A stretch of DNA of 64,000 nucleotides from Pisaster brevispinus (Eukaryota; Echinodermata; Asteroidea; Forcipulatida; Asteriidae). Positions 1 through 12,100 of the stretch are shown piece by piece (position 1 is the stretch's first letter; every line of letters begins with the position of its first letter). The translations under genes were made by a program, and so were the position numbers. Below the pieces are notes generated by a model. That model did not search any database. It was not told where the DNA came from and saw only the letters and a program-made list of their open reading frames with translations. Where the stretch lies: the NCBI GenBank assembly GCA_023634235.1, contig JAMKCF010000016.1, positions 2,466,001 to 2,530,000 on the forward strand. The letters are read 5' to 3'.

Positions 1-179
1 GCAAACAGATCTTGAATTGGATCGAGCTTTGTGGCATACAGCCGTCCTCAAGAAGGTTGAAAACCGTACTTTTGAGGCTCAGAAGTTATCTCATTTACCA
101 GCACGACAACCTGTCCATATTGAATTCAACAATATCTCATACACTGTGAAGGAAGGAAGTATCTGGTCCAGGAAAAAAG
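1..179 (+). CDS. ABCG1: ABCG exon: segment before the nucleotide-binding domain (partial)
   Basis: The frame starts at base 2. It encodes [18 protein letters not shown] followed by [12 protein letters not shown], the ABCG1 segment that leads into the ATPase domain. The donor is GTAAGT at 180 and the exon ends after the first base of a codon. The true left boundary is outside the window. Confidence 0.9.
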
Positions 180-3100
180 GTAAGTAAATACCCACGGTCC
201 TCTCTAGGATTTTGTAGAACTGGAGGGCATTCTGGATCCCAATTTTAGAGGTTTGGCCTAGGCACGCTAAAATGAAACAATAATGGTTTTTGCTAGTGTT
301 TATCTTTGGTTTTAAAAGCCCTACTGTGCAATCTAAATGGTTCTATCGTATGATTTTTTAGAAAAATAGTATTAGCTGTTGCAAACTGCTTACCAACCAA
401 AAGGACCTATGGTATAAATGCAAAAAAATAGTCAGTGGCCTGACAATTCAACCCTAGCAGAGTCTTTCTCGGAGGCTAAATATGATTTTAAAAAAATTTG
501 ATCTGAGTTTGAGGCACACATTAACCATTGCTCAAAGTGCTGATGATTTTTGTATGTCCTTTTTCCATACACACAACTGTATATTATTAGTGTTCTTAAA
601 AGAGAGAGTGAACAAACATCATGTCCCTGACCAGACCAATCCTAATACATGTAATAAGGAGAAGTCCCCTCGATCACTCAGCAAAAGTAGTAGTCCCGGC
701 CAATTTCCTACCTCCCACCCAGGTAGTAAGTAATAATCAAGACAGTTCTTTTCAGAACTTAATCTCCCAAACTCTGAAATCTACTCCGTTGTAGTTGAAT
801 AAATAGTACGACAAGTTCTCAAAGAACAAATCTACACAGCAAAGTAGATACACATGGTGTTACCACAAACTGAACATCACCATGTAAGATTTTATGAGTG
901 TTTTCTATCTGTAATAATATTTTGTATTTTTGTGAAGTGCTTTGAGGCCTTGCATAAGGCACTATATAAATGTTTTATTATTATTATTATGTAAAGCGTT
1001 AAAACCCATACAGACCTATCCTCTTACTTCCTTCTCATCACCAGGTAATAAGACCATACTGAAGGGGTTATCAGGGAGCTTTTTACCTGGAGAGTTGATC
1101 GCCATCATGGGACCATCAGGAGCTGGCAAGTCATCTTTTATGAATGCCCTCGCCGGCTATAAGTAAGTGATCAGCTGTGTGCTGCATGACTGCTTCTCCT
1201 GAATTAATTACAATTAGTCGACATGAGGGTTTCCTTGTTTTGCATTTCTATACACTTCTGGAGGTTATGATTGTAGAGGATGCTTGACATGTACAAGTAC
1301 ACTGAAACATGTATACCTTGACCTCCATTAAAGGTGGTCATACATTGGTAATGGCTCTGAGCCGATGCAGTCTCCACATTTCGAACAGTATACTCTGCTT
1401 GTCTTCAGGATGTAGATCTCTTTACCTCTAGACATCCAAGCAAGTTTTTGTATATTTTCCCCCAGGAATCCCAATTTTCCACAGGACTCGGAAAGCACTA
1501 AGTAAAACCAAAATAAGATGATGTTAGTAAATGTGTACATTAATTGTTTGTCAATTTCTCAGAACCCGTTGCATGAAGGGGACCGTGCTGATAAACGGCC
1601 ACGCCAGGAATCTGCGCCAGTTCCGTAAGATGTCGTGCTACATCATGCAAGACTGTTACCTCCTGCCCCATCTGAGTGTCATCGAAGCCATGATGGTCTC
1701 CGCCAATCTCAAACTCCCTGAGAAGATCGGCCATGGTGCTAGGAAGATCGTTGTAAGAATGAAACCAAGATGTTTTATATGACCTTTATTTTTATAAAGT
1801 GTCCGAACTGAGTGACGTTTTGTATGGTTTGTGGTTATTGTCCTGTGATTTGTGTACCATTCACCACATATTGTTGGCCATACATGTGTAAGTCCATCTG
1901 TCAATTCAAAGCCTCTATGGATGACATTGAGTGTTCAGATGGTTGTCTTTGCACTGCTTTCACCACAGGCTGACAAAGTTGATCTATTGTTCAAAACCAC
2001 AGTCAAACAGTGGATGATGATGATGAATGGTCAAACAGTAGGAGGGTTGACTGTGTACTGTTTTGCATTGTCCCCGATGTTGGCTTGCAGTACATGTCAC
2101 TCTCTTTCTCTGTGGTCAATCAAAACACATAAAGTAGGATGTTTTACTGTGTACTGTTTCACTAAACTTGATATCAAACAGTGGAAACTTTGAATGGTGG
2201 TTTATTGTATACATTCACCAACTGATAGTATTAGGTTTCCTTTTAAAGATCTTTGGATTTTATTTATTGTCAGTTCGAAAGCATGAACACCTTGCTAAAA
2301 AGTTCTTAAACTGTGTTTTGTTTTGTTTATGTTTATATTAAATTTTTGATTTTTGTGTGATGTTATTATTTTATTTTCAGAAAGCATGATTTCAACAATA
2401 TTATTAACTTGTACTCATTACTATGCAGCATTCCTACCTGCTTAGATCCATTTTAAACCTGTTTCCCACTCCACAAAACTCTGACCCACTCATAAATCAC
2501 TCCACCTCTGCAACAAGTAGCAATCATCTCCAAAATCTTTGACCCACTCCATACAACCCACTCCACACCTTCTACCAACTCCACTCCTTCTACATGTACA
2601 TTGTAACTCCACCCTCCCGCCTGCTAACTCCACACCTCCAGCTAACTCCACACCTCCAGCCAACTCCACACCTCCAGCCAATTCTATACCTCTGGCCAAC
2701 TCCACACCTCCGGCCAACTCCACCCCTCCAGCCAACTTCACATCTCCGGCCAACTCCACACCTCTGGCCAACTCCACACCTCTAGCCAACTCCACACCTC
2801 AGGCCAACTCCACACCCTAAGTGCAGAACCATCAGGCTTATACATGTACATGTACATTAATGTACTCTACCTTAAACCTAACCCTAACTCTAACCCTGAT
2901 CCTGACCCTAACCCTAACTCTAACCCTAACCTTAACTCTGACCCTAACCCTAACTTTAACCCTAACCTTATCTCAAAGTACAAAACACTTAGCCTAATAC
3001 ATGTACATGTACCGTACTCTAAACCTAACCCAAACTGCAGACCCATTGGCCTACAACATCTCTTTAGGGTATGCATACCAATGGTATAAACTAGACTGTT

Positions 3101-6100
3101 AAGGGAAAGTAAAATGCTGCGGAAATGTCTGTCATTGTTAACAAAAGGCTTCATCTTTCTGTTAGAGTTAATCAAAATACTGAACTAAGTTATATTCAGA
3201 TGCCATCCCAATTCCTTGCAAAACATGGCTCTATCATCTCAACAGGCAAAACAAAACCCTGGCTAATCATTTCAATTACATCCACAAACATTGCAAAATA
3301 TTCTGATTCGATCTTGAGTGGTACAAAATCAAGAAGGATCAATCAAAGAATGTCTAAATTATCCCGTTTAGAAGAGGGACAAATCCAGAGGCTTCTATGT
3401 AAAGATGGACGCTCGAAGTAAAAGGGAACAGGTAAGAAAACCTGAGTCAGGCAATCGGTAATTCTCTCCTGTAACTTCCAGCCAATAAGAGGTTGAGCTG
3501 TTGGCCAATCAGCAATGAGTTTTTATACCTTTTGACCAATTAAACATCAAGTTAGATACTTAGCATACTTATTTCTTACCAACGCAGTTGGCCAATCAAC
3601 AAACTGCTTTTAGAATTTTTGACCAGTTAATTGTATTTTTATTTATTTATTTATACTTTATTTATACTGGGTAAAACCAGCTCAGCATGAAAGCTGTTTT
3701 CCACTGATGCCTAGTCGAACCACAAAAACATAAAATACTTAACAAAATTACAAAAGTGTACAACCAAACAATAAAAACAACGAGAGGGGAAAAGAAAAGT
3801 GGACTTAAGGATTGCACATAATTAAAAAGAAAAAGACTCTTTAACGAGTAACATCATGCATAAGTTGTCTTACTGATGAAGTTGACCAATCAGCAATAAA
3901 AAAAGCAACAAAAAAACCAAGTAACACAGTCCAATGGGGGATAAAGAATATTGTTTTGTTTTACCCATACATATGTGTGTTAGGCACTGTAATTCAGTAC
4001 TTTTTTCACCGGACTCGGGAAAAGTACTGAGTATACAGTGCTTTACATACATCAGTGTACGGGTAAAACCAAATAATATAACACAATCCTGTTTGCTAAC
4101 AACCAAACAAGTTTTGTCTCATAAACAAGTGAACTTTTCAAATTTTTGACCAATTAAAAATTAAATATAATACATGTAAGCCATATCAAGTCAATTTTTT
4201 ACATAAATTTGGAACGAGATTACATGTACCTGTTCTCTAGCATATTTCTTTAGCGATACAGTAAACCAGCTTCCTTTTCTGTCTTGATCATTCAAGGCAT
4301 GAGAGCAAGAAGACAAAAAACTCTACAAGCTCAAAACTCTGGAACACTTTCATAAAATACTGAAGGCTGACATGATTTCAATTTATCTAGGTTACATATA
4401 CAGACCAACACTTGAACATATGCAATCGCTTGGAACACCAGCCTGTCTGCATTTCATATCAGAAATATTGAATCTGTACAAAGAGAGTTTGTCACAAAGT
4501 AAATTTAGGTCCCCGAGTACTGCCTTTATTCAGAGGTGCTTTGTTGCTGTGTAATTTGATAAGTCTGGGTAAGCGACAAAAACAACTTTGTCTGTTCGGT
4601 GGTTCCCTATTGATGCCAAACATTTTAATCAAATGTTTCCGCCCCCCCCTTCACATAATCACTCTCCTGATCCCTGATTGAGAAATTTATTTTAATGCCA
4701 TCACCGCCCCAAGATGTTGTACCAAACAGTACCAAGATATCTCCACTTTTACTCTTAGCCATCTTCTACCACTTGAATGTATTTTTTAGTATTCCATCTT
4801 CTTTTATTTTCTTTTTGCTAATATGATTTTACATGTAATATTATTTGCTCTTAACTTATAATTTAATGACTTGATGACCTCCATTCTTGCACCAATTTGT
4901 TTGTATCATTTTAAGCAAATACTCATCATGAAAAATAGTGACTTTAAAAGGGCTATCTAGGGGTTTGGTTGGCTTGCATACGTTACAAACGCTTGCAAAC
5001 TTTTTATAGAGGAACTAGTTTTGTGCCACCAACGTTGGCAAATGGTATCAACAGAGACATTTCTGATTTGTTGCAATAACTGTTTGTGGGAATGTTTTAA
5101 AGATGGCCGTATATTTTCAGTATGGTGGATGAGTAAGCAGACATCATTTTAATGTCAAAACACGAAATTACATGTTTCTTCAAGTTTTTGGTTTAACAGT
5201 GTAGTTTGGTTGAAGTCACTTTTTGTACAAGACTAACAAGTAGGAACTCATTATAACATAATTAATAACGCTGTTATAACTTGGGCCGCCATTTTAGCAT
5301 TTGGTCATTTGTTTTTTGCACTCACATAACTGACAACTGAGCACGGTCATCTGCGTAATTGTTTGCAATGTGTTTGATCAGGCAGAAACCAGAGACTATA
5401 TTCTTTCAATTCAATCTGATTTGTGATTTTTGTTTTAACCAACAATTTTGTTATTATTTAATTTGAAAAGGCTATACCATGTGTTCTTGTAGGTCAGCCA
5501 TTGTACTCAATAAAGTTATCCATCTCCCCCCCCAGGCTAAATTGAATAATATGTCTAAGTGGAATGCACCCCTGTTCTCTCTTTGTGTCTTTGATGTCCT
5601 ATTGCACGGTGTGTAATTTGTATCCATCCTCTCCCCCCCCCCAGGCTGAATATGCCTAAGTGGAACGCACCCCTGTTCTTTATTTGTGTCTTTGATGTCC
5701 TATTGCTCAGTGTGTAGTTTCATCCATTTCTCCACCCCCCTCCCCAGGCTAAATGTGCCTAAGTGGAACGCACCCCTGTTCTTTCTTTGTGTCTTTGATG
5801 TCCTATTGCTCTGTCTCCCCCTCCCCCCATGCTAAATGTGCCTGAGTGGATGCACCCCTGCTCTTTCTTTGTCTTCTCTGATGTCCTAACGCTCAGTGTG
5901 CAATTTTTAGGTGGAGGAGATTTTGAGTCTACTGGGTTTAATGGAGAGTGCTCACACGAGGACATCCAACCTGTCAGGAGGTCAAGTCAAACGTCTTGCG
6001 ATTGCCTTAGAGCTGGTTAACAATCCACCGGTGCTCTTCTTTGACGAACCTACAAGGTGTGTGTCTACCATTCCTACAAACCTAAAAAAAGGAAAACATT

Positions 6101-9100
6101 CTGCCTGATTATTACAGGCCCCAAAATATTAGTACAGTTGTTTAATTGTTTTATATGTTTTAAAGAAAGTTTAATGGCATCGTTGTATGGGCAATATGGC
6201 CAGTGGCCACTTTGCTCTATTCTCGCGCTCCTTCCTGCTTGCTTTCTCATGCTTTACACCTTTATTTCTCTTCTGCAGTGGCCTTGATAGTTCTTCTAGT
6301 TTCCAATGTCTATCTCTCTTGAAGTCTCTTGCCCGAGGTGGCCGCACTGTCATCTGCTCCATCCATCAACCAAGTGCCAAGCTCTTTGAAATGTTTGATA
6401 AGGTAGTGCCTATATGTTGCAAAATCCAAAAGATTGTATAGCTATGTGGACAAAAGAAACATCACTAAAAGACATTAAACACAAAGAAGAATTGTAAACA
6501 TAATTGTTATATATTTCTGGTAATAAAGCCAAGGAACCCCAAATATGTTGCGCTCCAACCCGGCCCATGGGCCTGAAGGTACCTGTGATGAAGAGAAGAT
6601 TTTCAAGAAATCTCAGTTTTAGATATGGAAGGAAAACCTCCACTCGGTAGCAACTGAAAACTCAACCCACATGCAAGGCTGCAGTCTGAGGTGGGAATCA
6701 AACCAGGGTCCACCTACAGATGTGGAAGGCACTGAAAAAAAAATGAGCACCGTACTCTTGATAAAAACAAGAAGTTAGTTTTGTTGATGTTGTCTCGTAA
6801 TAGACAGTTATTATTTATACTACAGTCAGGCGTGATACTTCACAGAGGCAATTGCCTCCATGCCCTAGGTCATTGCCTTGGCAGGCCTCAAAATAACCCA
6901 CGGCACCTACAGCAATTGCCGTGGTGCCCTGTGCTTTTGCTGTGGTGCACTTTGCAAAGTTTACATTTTCCTCATAGAGTGCCCCTTATCAGAGGAAAAT
7001 TGCTGTGCCTCTGAGCGAAGTTCAAGGCCTGCCTTGGTGCTCCTTGAAATATTCCAAAAGAAATTTAAAATTTCCTCATAGAGGTGCTCTTTACCAAGGA
7101 GAAAGCGCCTTGGTGCCCTTGCCCTTTCTAAAACGAAGCATCAGGCCTGCAAAATAGTTCTCTTATTGTATATATCCTGTGCCTCTTATAGCTCTACATC
7201 CTTGGGGAAGGCCTGTGTCTGTACCGAGGAAGTATGCACGGTCTAGTACCCTACCTCAAAGCTCAAGGGCTTGTGTGCCCGCCGTACCATAATCCTGCAG
7301 ACTATGGTAAGACACTGGATACAGATCTCATGTATTAAATACGACCAAATGATAGTACACGTATAACAAAAGTTGAATTATGCAAGGGTTGACTTTGACC
7401 TCTATCCCCTCCCCTCAAATATGTGAGAGATAAACTGAATGTATATTTTAGTGCTATTGGTAAAGCTCTGCTATATTCAAGTGTGACCTGGTAGTAGATG
7501 TTTGTGAGAATGCAGTTTCCTCGCCCAAAGAATCTACTAGCGATGTTTATTTTATAATAAAGTAAAGTGTAAAGTCTGGACAGTCCCTTGCAATGTGGAC
7601 ACTAGATATTTATTTAAATGGATTTTTTTTTTTTAAGTGCAACTGGCAGAACTTTCATAGTTTGTATTTTAGATTTTGCTGTACTTTTTCATTCACCATC
7701 ACCAGTTATTGAAATCGCATGTGGGGAGTACGGTAACAAGATCCCAACGTTAGCCCAACAAGTCGAGGACGGCAAATGCGAGGAATTTCTGAAACTGGAG
7801 CTCTCCTCACACAGTACCAGCTCCAACAGTTTAAACAGCAACAACAGTCTGGTGTACTCGCATTCCAACGGCGACACAGCGTCGGTGGTTGCGCTAGCTG
7901 CGATCGCAGCTGCGAAAGTCGACGGCGGCATTACGAACGGTCATAGGCATTCTGGTGTTCAGACCAATGGGGTCACAACGAGGGCGGTGTTCAAGGAGGC
8001 TAATGGTGTTTCAACGCAGTCCATTGTGGTGAGGATTTCTGTCAGATTTTTGAGTCTCAGTGCAGACAGCGTTCGAACTAAACAGACAATCCAAATCTTA
8101 GTCTACCTCAGTCAGGGCCCAGTGTCATAGAGCTGCTGAAGCAGAAAATCTTGCTTAACATTTTTCTGCTAAGCAGAAATGAGAAGGATACCATTCACTG
8201 ATGGTACATATATTTGGCTGGTAACCTTATTCAGGTTAGCATAATTTTCTTGTGCTTCGCTACTTTTTTGTGCTTATAAACAGCTCTATGAATTTGTGCC
8301 CAGAAATTCTTCAGAGTTTGCCTCATTTATTCAAGTTGGTTTCCTCTTGCAGAATAACTCTCTATAATTTCATCTACACAATTCCTTGAAATAGAAATCC
8401 ATAAATGACCTTTGACCTCTTGCAGAACTCAAGTGACCTGGAAGGAGGCCATTTTGCCACCAGTTTCTTCACACAATTTTGTGTCTTGTTCCGGAGAGCA
8501 TTTTTAATGATAGTTCGCGATCAGGTGAGTTAAAAAAATTATGCTAAATTCTCTGTTTCTTTTATTAAAAATAAAAGTGATAGGACTTGCCAGATCAATA
8601 ATACTATTTTGAGAAATACTTCCATTTTAGGCCCTAATTAAATTGTAGGTGTTATAAAGCTCATCTATTTGATGAGCAAATACACCCAGCATGGAGCGTT
8701 ACATTTTGTAAAAATTCAAACTCGGAAAATTGAAGCTGTACCATTTTGTCTACTGTTCTCAAAATGTCACTTGTCTATCCTGAAATGTTTCCCCATCTGG
8801 TTTTTCCACAGTTATTAACGCATATTCGTATCATCTCTCACATTGCGTGTGGTCTACTCATTGGGCTATTGTACTTGGATATTGGCGACGATGGCAGTAA
8901 AGCATTCAATAATACTGGATTTTTATTCCTGTCCATCTTATTCCTGATGTTCACAGCTCTCATGCCAACACTACTCTCATGTAAGCATTTATTCAGTTTG
9001 CAGCGGAAGACCCAATAGCTGGTAGAATTCTTCTGCAATGTGTAACGGAGGTCTAACAAACTGGCTGTTGTGTAACTGGGACTACTGGAATGTTCACATC

Positions 9101-12100
9101 AGTGGACATTCCATTGTGTAGTGTGCACAGTGCATACACTTGCCGTGCAAGGCTTTGTTATGCCATGTACAAAGAGGGGCAGATGGTACTGGATTTCATG
9201 CTCAAAATCTCCCTTTTTCCTGGGATATTGTGTATTGTGAGGCTATTGTGTTATAAGAAGAGGATCACATCGTTTATTATTTTATTCAGCTCAATGGGAG
9301 GTAAGTCTAAAGTGAACCGAGATTCCAACCTGCGTTCCAGCTATGAGACCAATAATTGGCCATGGCTCACTGCTGAGTTTTGGGATTGGTCATGCTGATT
9401 GAATCTCAAAAAAGAATTAAAACACTAAATCCCAGTGCTTTCTATGAGAACCTTTCTTGTCTTGGCAAGATGATTCAAAAGAGGGCGCTATCAGAAGAAG
9501 TTTGTACACGGTTCACTGTATGGGGGGACAGAATCTCTTGGGGACAGGTCTTCCTAAAAAATAGTACTGGTAAACCAAAGTGAAGTGGTTAACAAGGTTT
9601 TCTCTATGATGCTTACTTGCTTGTGATGTCTGTTTGTTTGAGACTTGTTGCAATATATAATCTGTAAGTCTTACGTCGTTTTTTTTGTTCTGTTATCATT
9701 TTCTGATTTCAGTTCCGCTAGAGATGGGAGTTTTTGTCCGAGAGAATCTGAACTACTGGTACAGCATCAAGGCCTATTATCTAGCCAAGACAATGGCAGA
9801 CATGCCCTTCCAGGTAACCAGTTTACTCTAATCAACCCTAACCAGCTGTTCCATTTTCAGACACAGTTTTCTTGAAAGTTACTTTATTTCAGAGGGAAAT
9901 ATTTCACACACAAAAAATGGTTCTAGTATGAATTTCAAAATCAGTAATTAGCTTTGATGTTTTTTCCCCTTACCAACCCTGTGTAATACCTTCAACTAAT
10001 GTGTTTTAGAACACTATCCTCACTATATGTTGCATATATGTAGTGAACAGAAACTTGCCTCCTCTTTTGAAGTCGCATTTTAGTGTTTTTAATGGTATTG
10101 TTCTTTTGTGTCTTTTGTTTGTCTTTCTTCTATTGTTGCCTTGCCAGTTAGTTTAGATTCTTTACATAGGTAAGGTGTCTGTCTCCTGAAAAGATCAAAG
10201 CATTACCAATGACAGCAGGGATCGGCTTATTTAATCAGTAACTTTATGTTGTCTGTTGGCGGAACATACAGTGGTTTTGGCACTAGTCTTGTGACCAGTT
10301 GTGTTTCTTTATCTTTCTCTTCCATTCTGTGCATTTTAAAATGTGAATTATGCGCGCTTTAGATCTTTTTTATGTACAAGGCACAATATAAGTTATAATT
10401 ACTGTTAATATTTATTATTAGCGATATTGTAGTTCCAAAACAATCTAGGGTTTAAAACTAAAAGTGCACTGTTTTGATAAAATTATAGCAAAGAAGGCTT
10501 TTGTAAACTTCATTCTTTGAACTTCAGAAATTTTTCGGTTCTTTTTAAAGGTTGTAAAACATGGCAGTTTTATAATCGTAAATCGAAAGGTTACTCTTAA
10601 AATTTTTTTTTACTTGCAGCTTGTATTACCAATCTTCTATTGTACAATAGTCTATTGGATGACCAACCAACCACCGGAAGCTGGACGATTTCTTCTGTAC
10701 ATTGCCATGGCAACGATGACATCATTATGTGCGCAATCATTAGGACTCCTGATTGGTGCAGGGTCCACATCACTGCAGGTGAGCGTCAACCATGGTGCTA
10801 TAACTCCTGAATACATGTGCAAACATTTTTTTAAGCCTCAAAATTTGGGAATACTGGGGCTATCATATACATGTAAATGTAAATTAATTGTACTGTTATT
10901 TTAATTCAGAGAGCGGGGGATTTTTTTACAATTATTTTCTTTTTATGAGAGGTCGCCTAGCATCACAAGGCCATGGACGGCCACTCCAAGGTGTGGGCTT
11001 CACTTAACTGATTTGGGCTATCGACCCAAATCAACTACCACTAGGGGCGTGTTGCCACCTACTCCTGGGGCTGAAACAGGGTTACCCTCTTCACAGTTTG
11101 AAGGAAGTAGACATGGGTATCATCTACTAGGAGCCTGGCTGGTAGAGCAGAAGGCACTACCTTCCCAACTTTGAAGTTGATAATTGTAAACATTTTCTTG
11201 GCCGTAATTGGATGCCTGAAAGACCCATTTAAAAAGACATGAATGGTTTCAGCCAGGAGTGGCTAATAGCCCCAGCTGAGAGATTTGTTTACGATTCCTG
11301 TGGGAATTATTAAAGGGGAGGTCATTGGGCCATCGACCCAAATCAACTACCATCAGGGGCATGTTGCCACCTACTCCTGGGGCTGAAACAGGGTTACCCC
11401 CTTCACAAGTCAGATAATCAAACCACTAAAGGTGAGATTTTCCAGGCTATTTGGCCAGGTCTCAATATGGAACTTCAACGCAACATTATTAATTTTTCAG
11501 GATTTTTCCTGATGGCAGGTTTTTCTCAAAATCGCCTTGTGCATTAAAATTTCCTTGAAAGAAGTAAAGCAGTCGCCAAAGGGAGAGGGCAATAGTCCAC
11601 TTGCTGTCCAAACAAGGCGTTGTATTTCTTGTGATGCACAGTCTGTAAACCTCTAAACTTCTTGGAGGTTCAGGGTGGAATACAAGGGAAGATCCAGGCA
11701 CTTTCACATACTTCAACTCTCATCCTGAGCAGTGATTACATTGGGTCTCTTGACAAGAATTCGATGGCATCATGAGTGTCAGTTAAGGTTTTCATGATTC
11801 GTTTTATCCTGTCATTTCTTACCAGGTTGCTGTCTTTGCTGGTCCCATATCCAGTATACCTATCCTGCTCTTCTCAGGGTACTTTGTCACATTCAACACC
11901 ATCCCCACATACCTCCAATGGCTGTCCTACAGCTCCTATGTGCGCTACAGTTTTGAGGGCACCGTCTTGGTGGTGTACGGCATGGACAGAGGAGACCTCG
12001 GCTGTCCCGCCAACACCACCTGTATGTTTAAGACGAGTCAGGAGGTTTTAGAAGCGCTTGATGTTAGTGGGGCTGAGATCTACTGGGATTTTCTGATCAT

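Noticed and set aside
2490..2820. Overlapping open frames of up to about 100 codons on both strands (repeated PANSTP and ELAGGV)
   Set aside because: They arise from an 18-bp minisatellite, a multiple of three, inside an intron of the ABCG gene. No start context or family signal.
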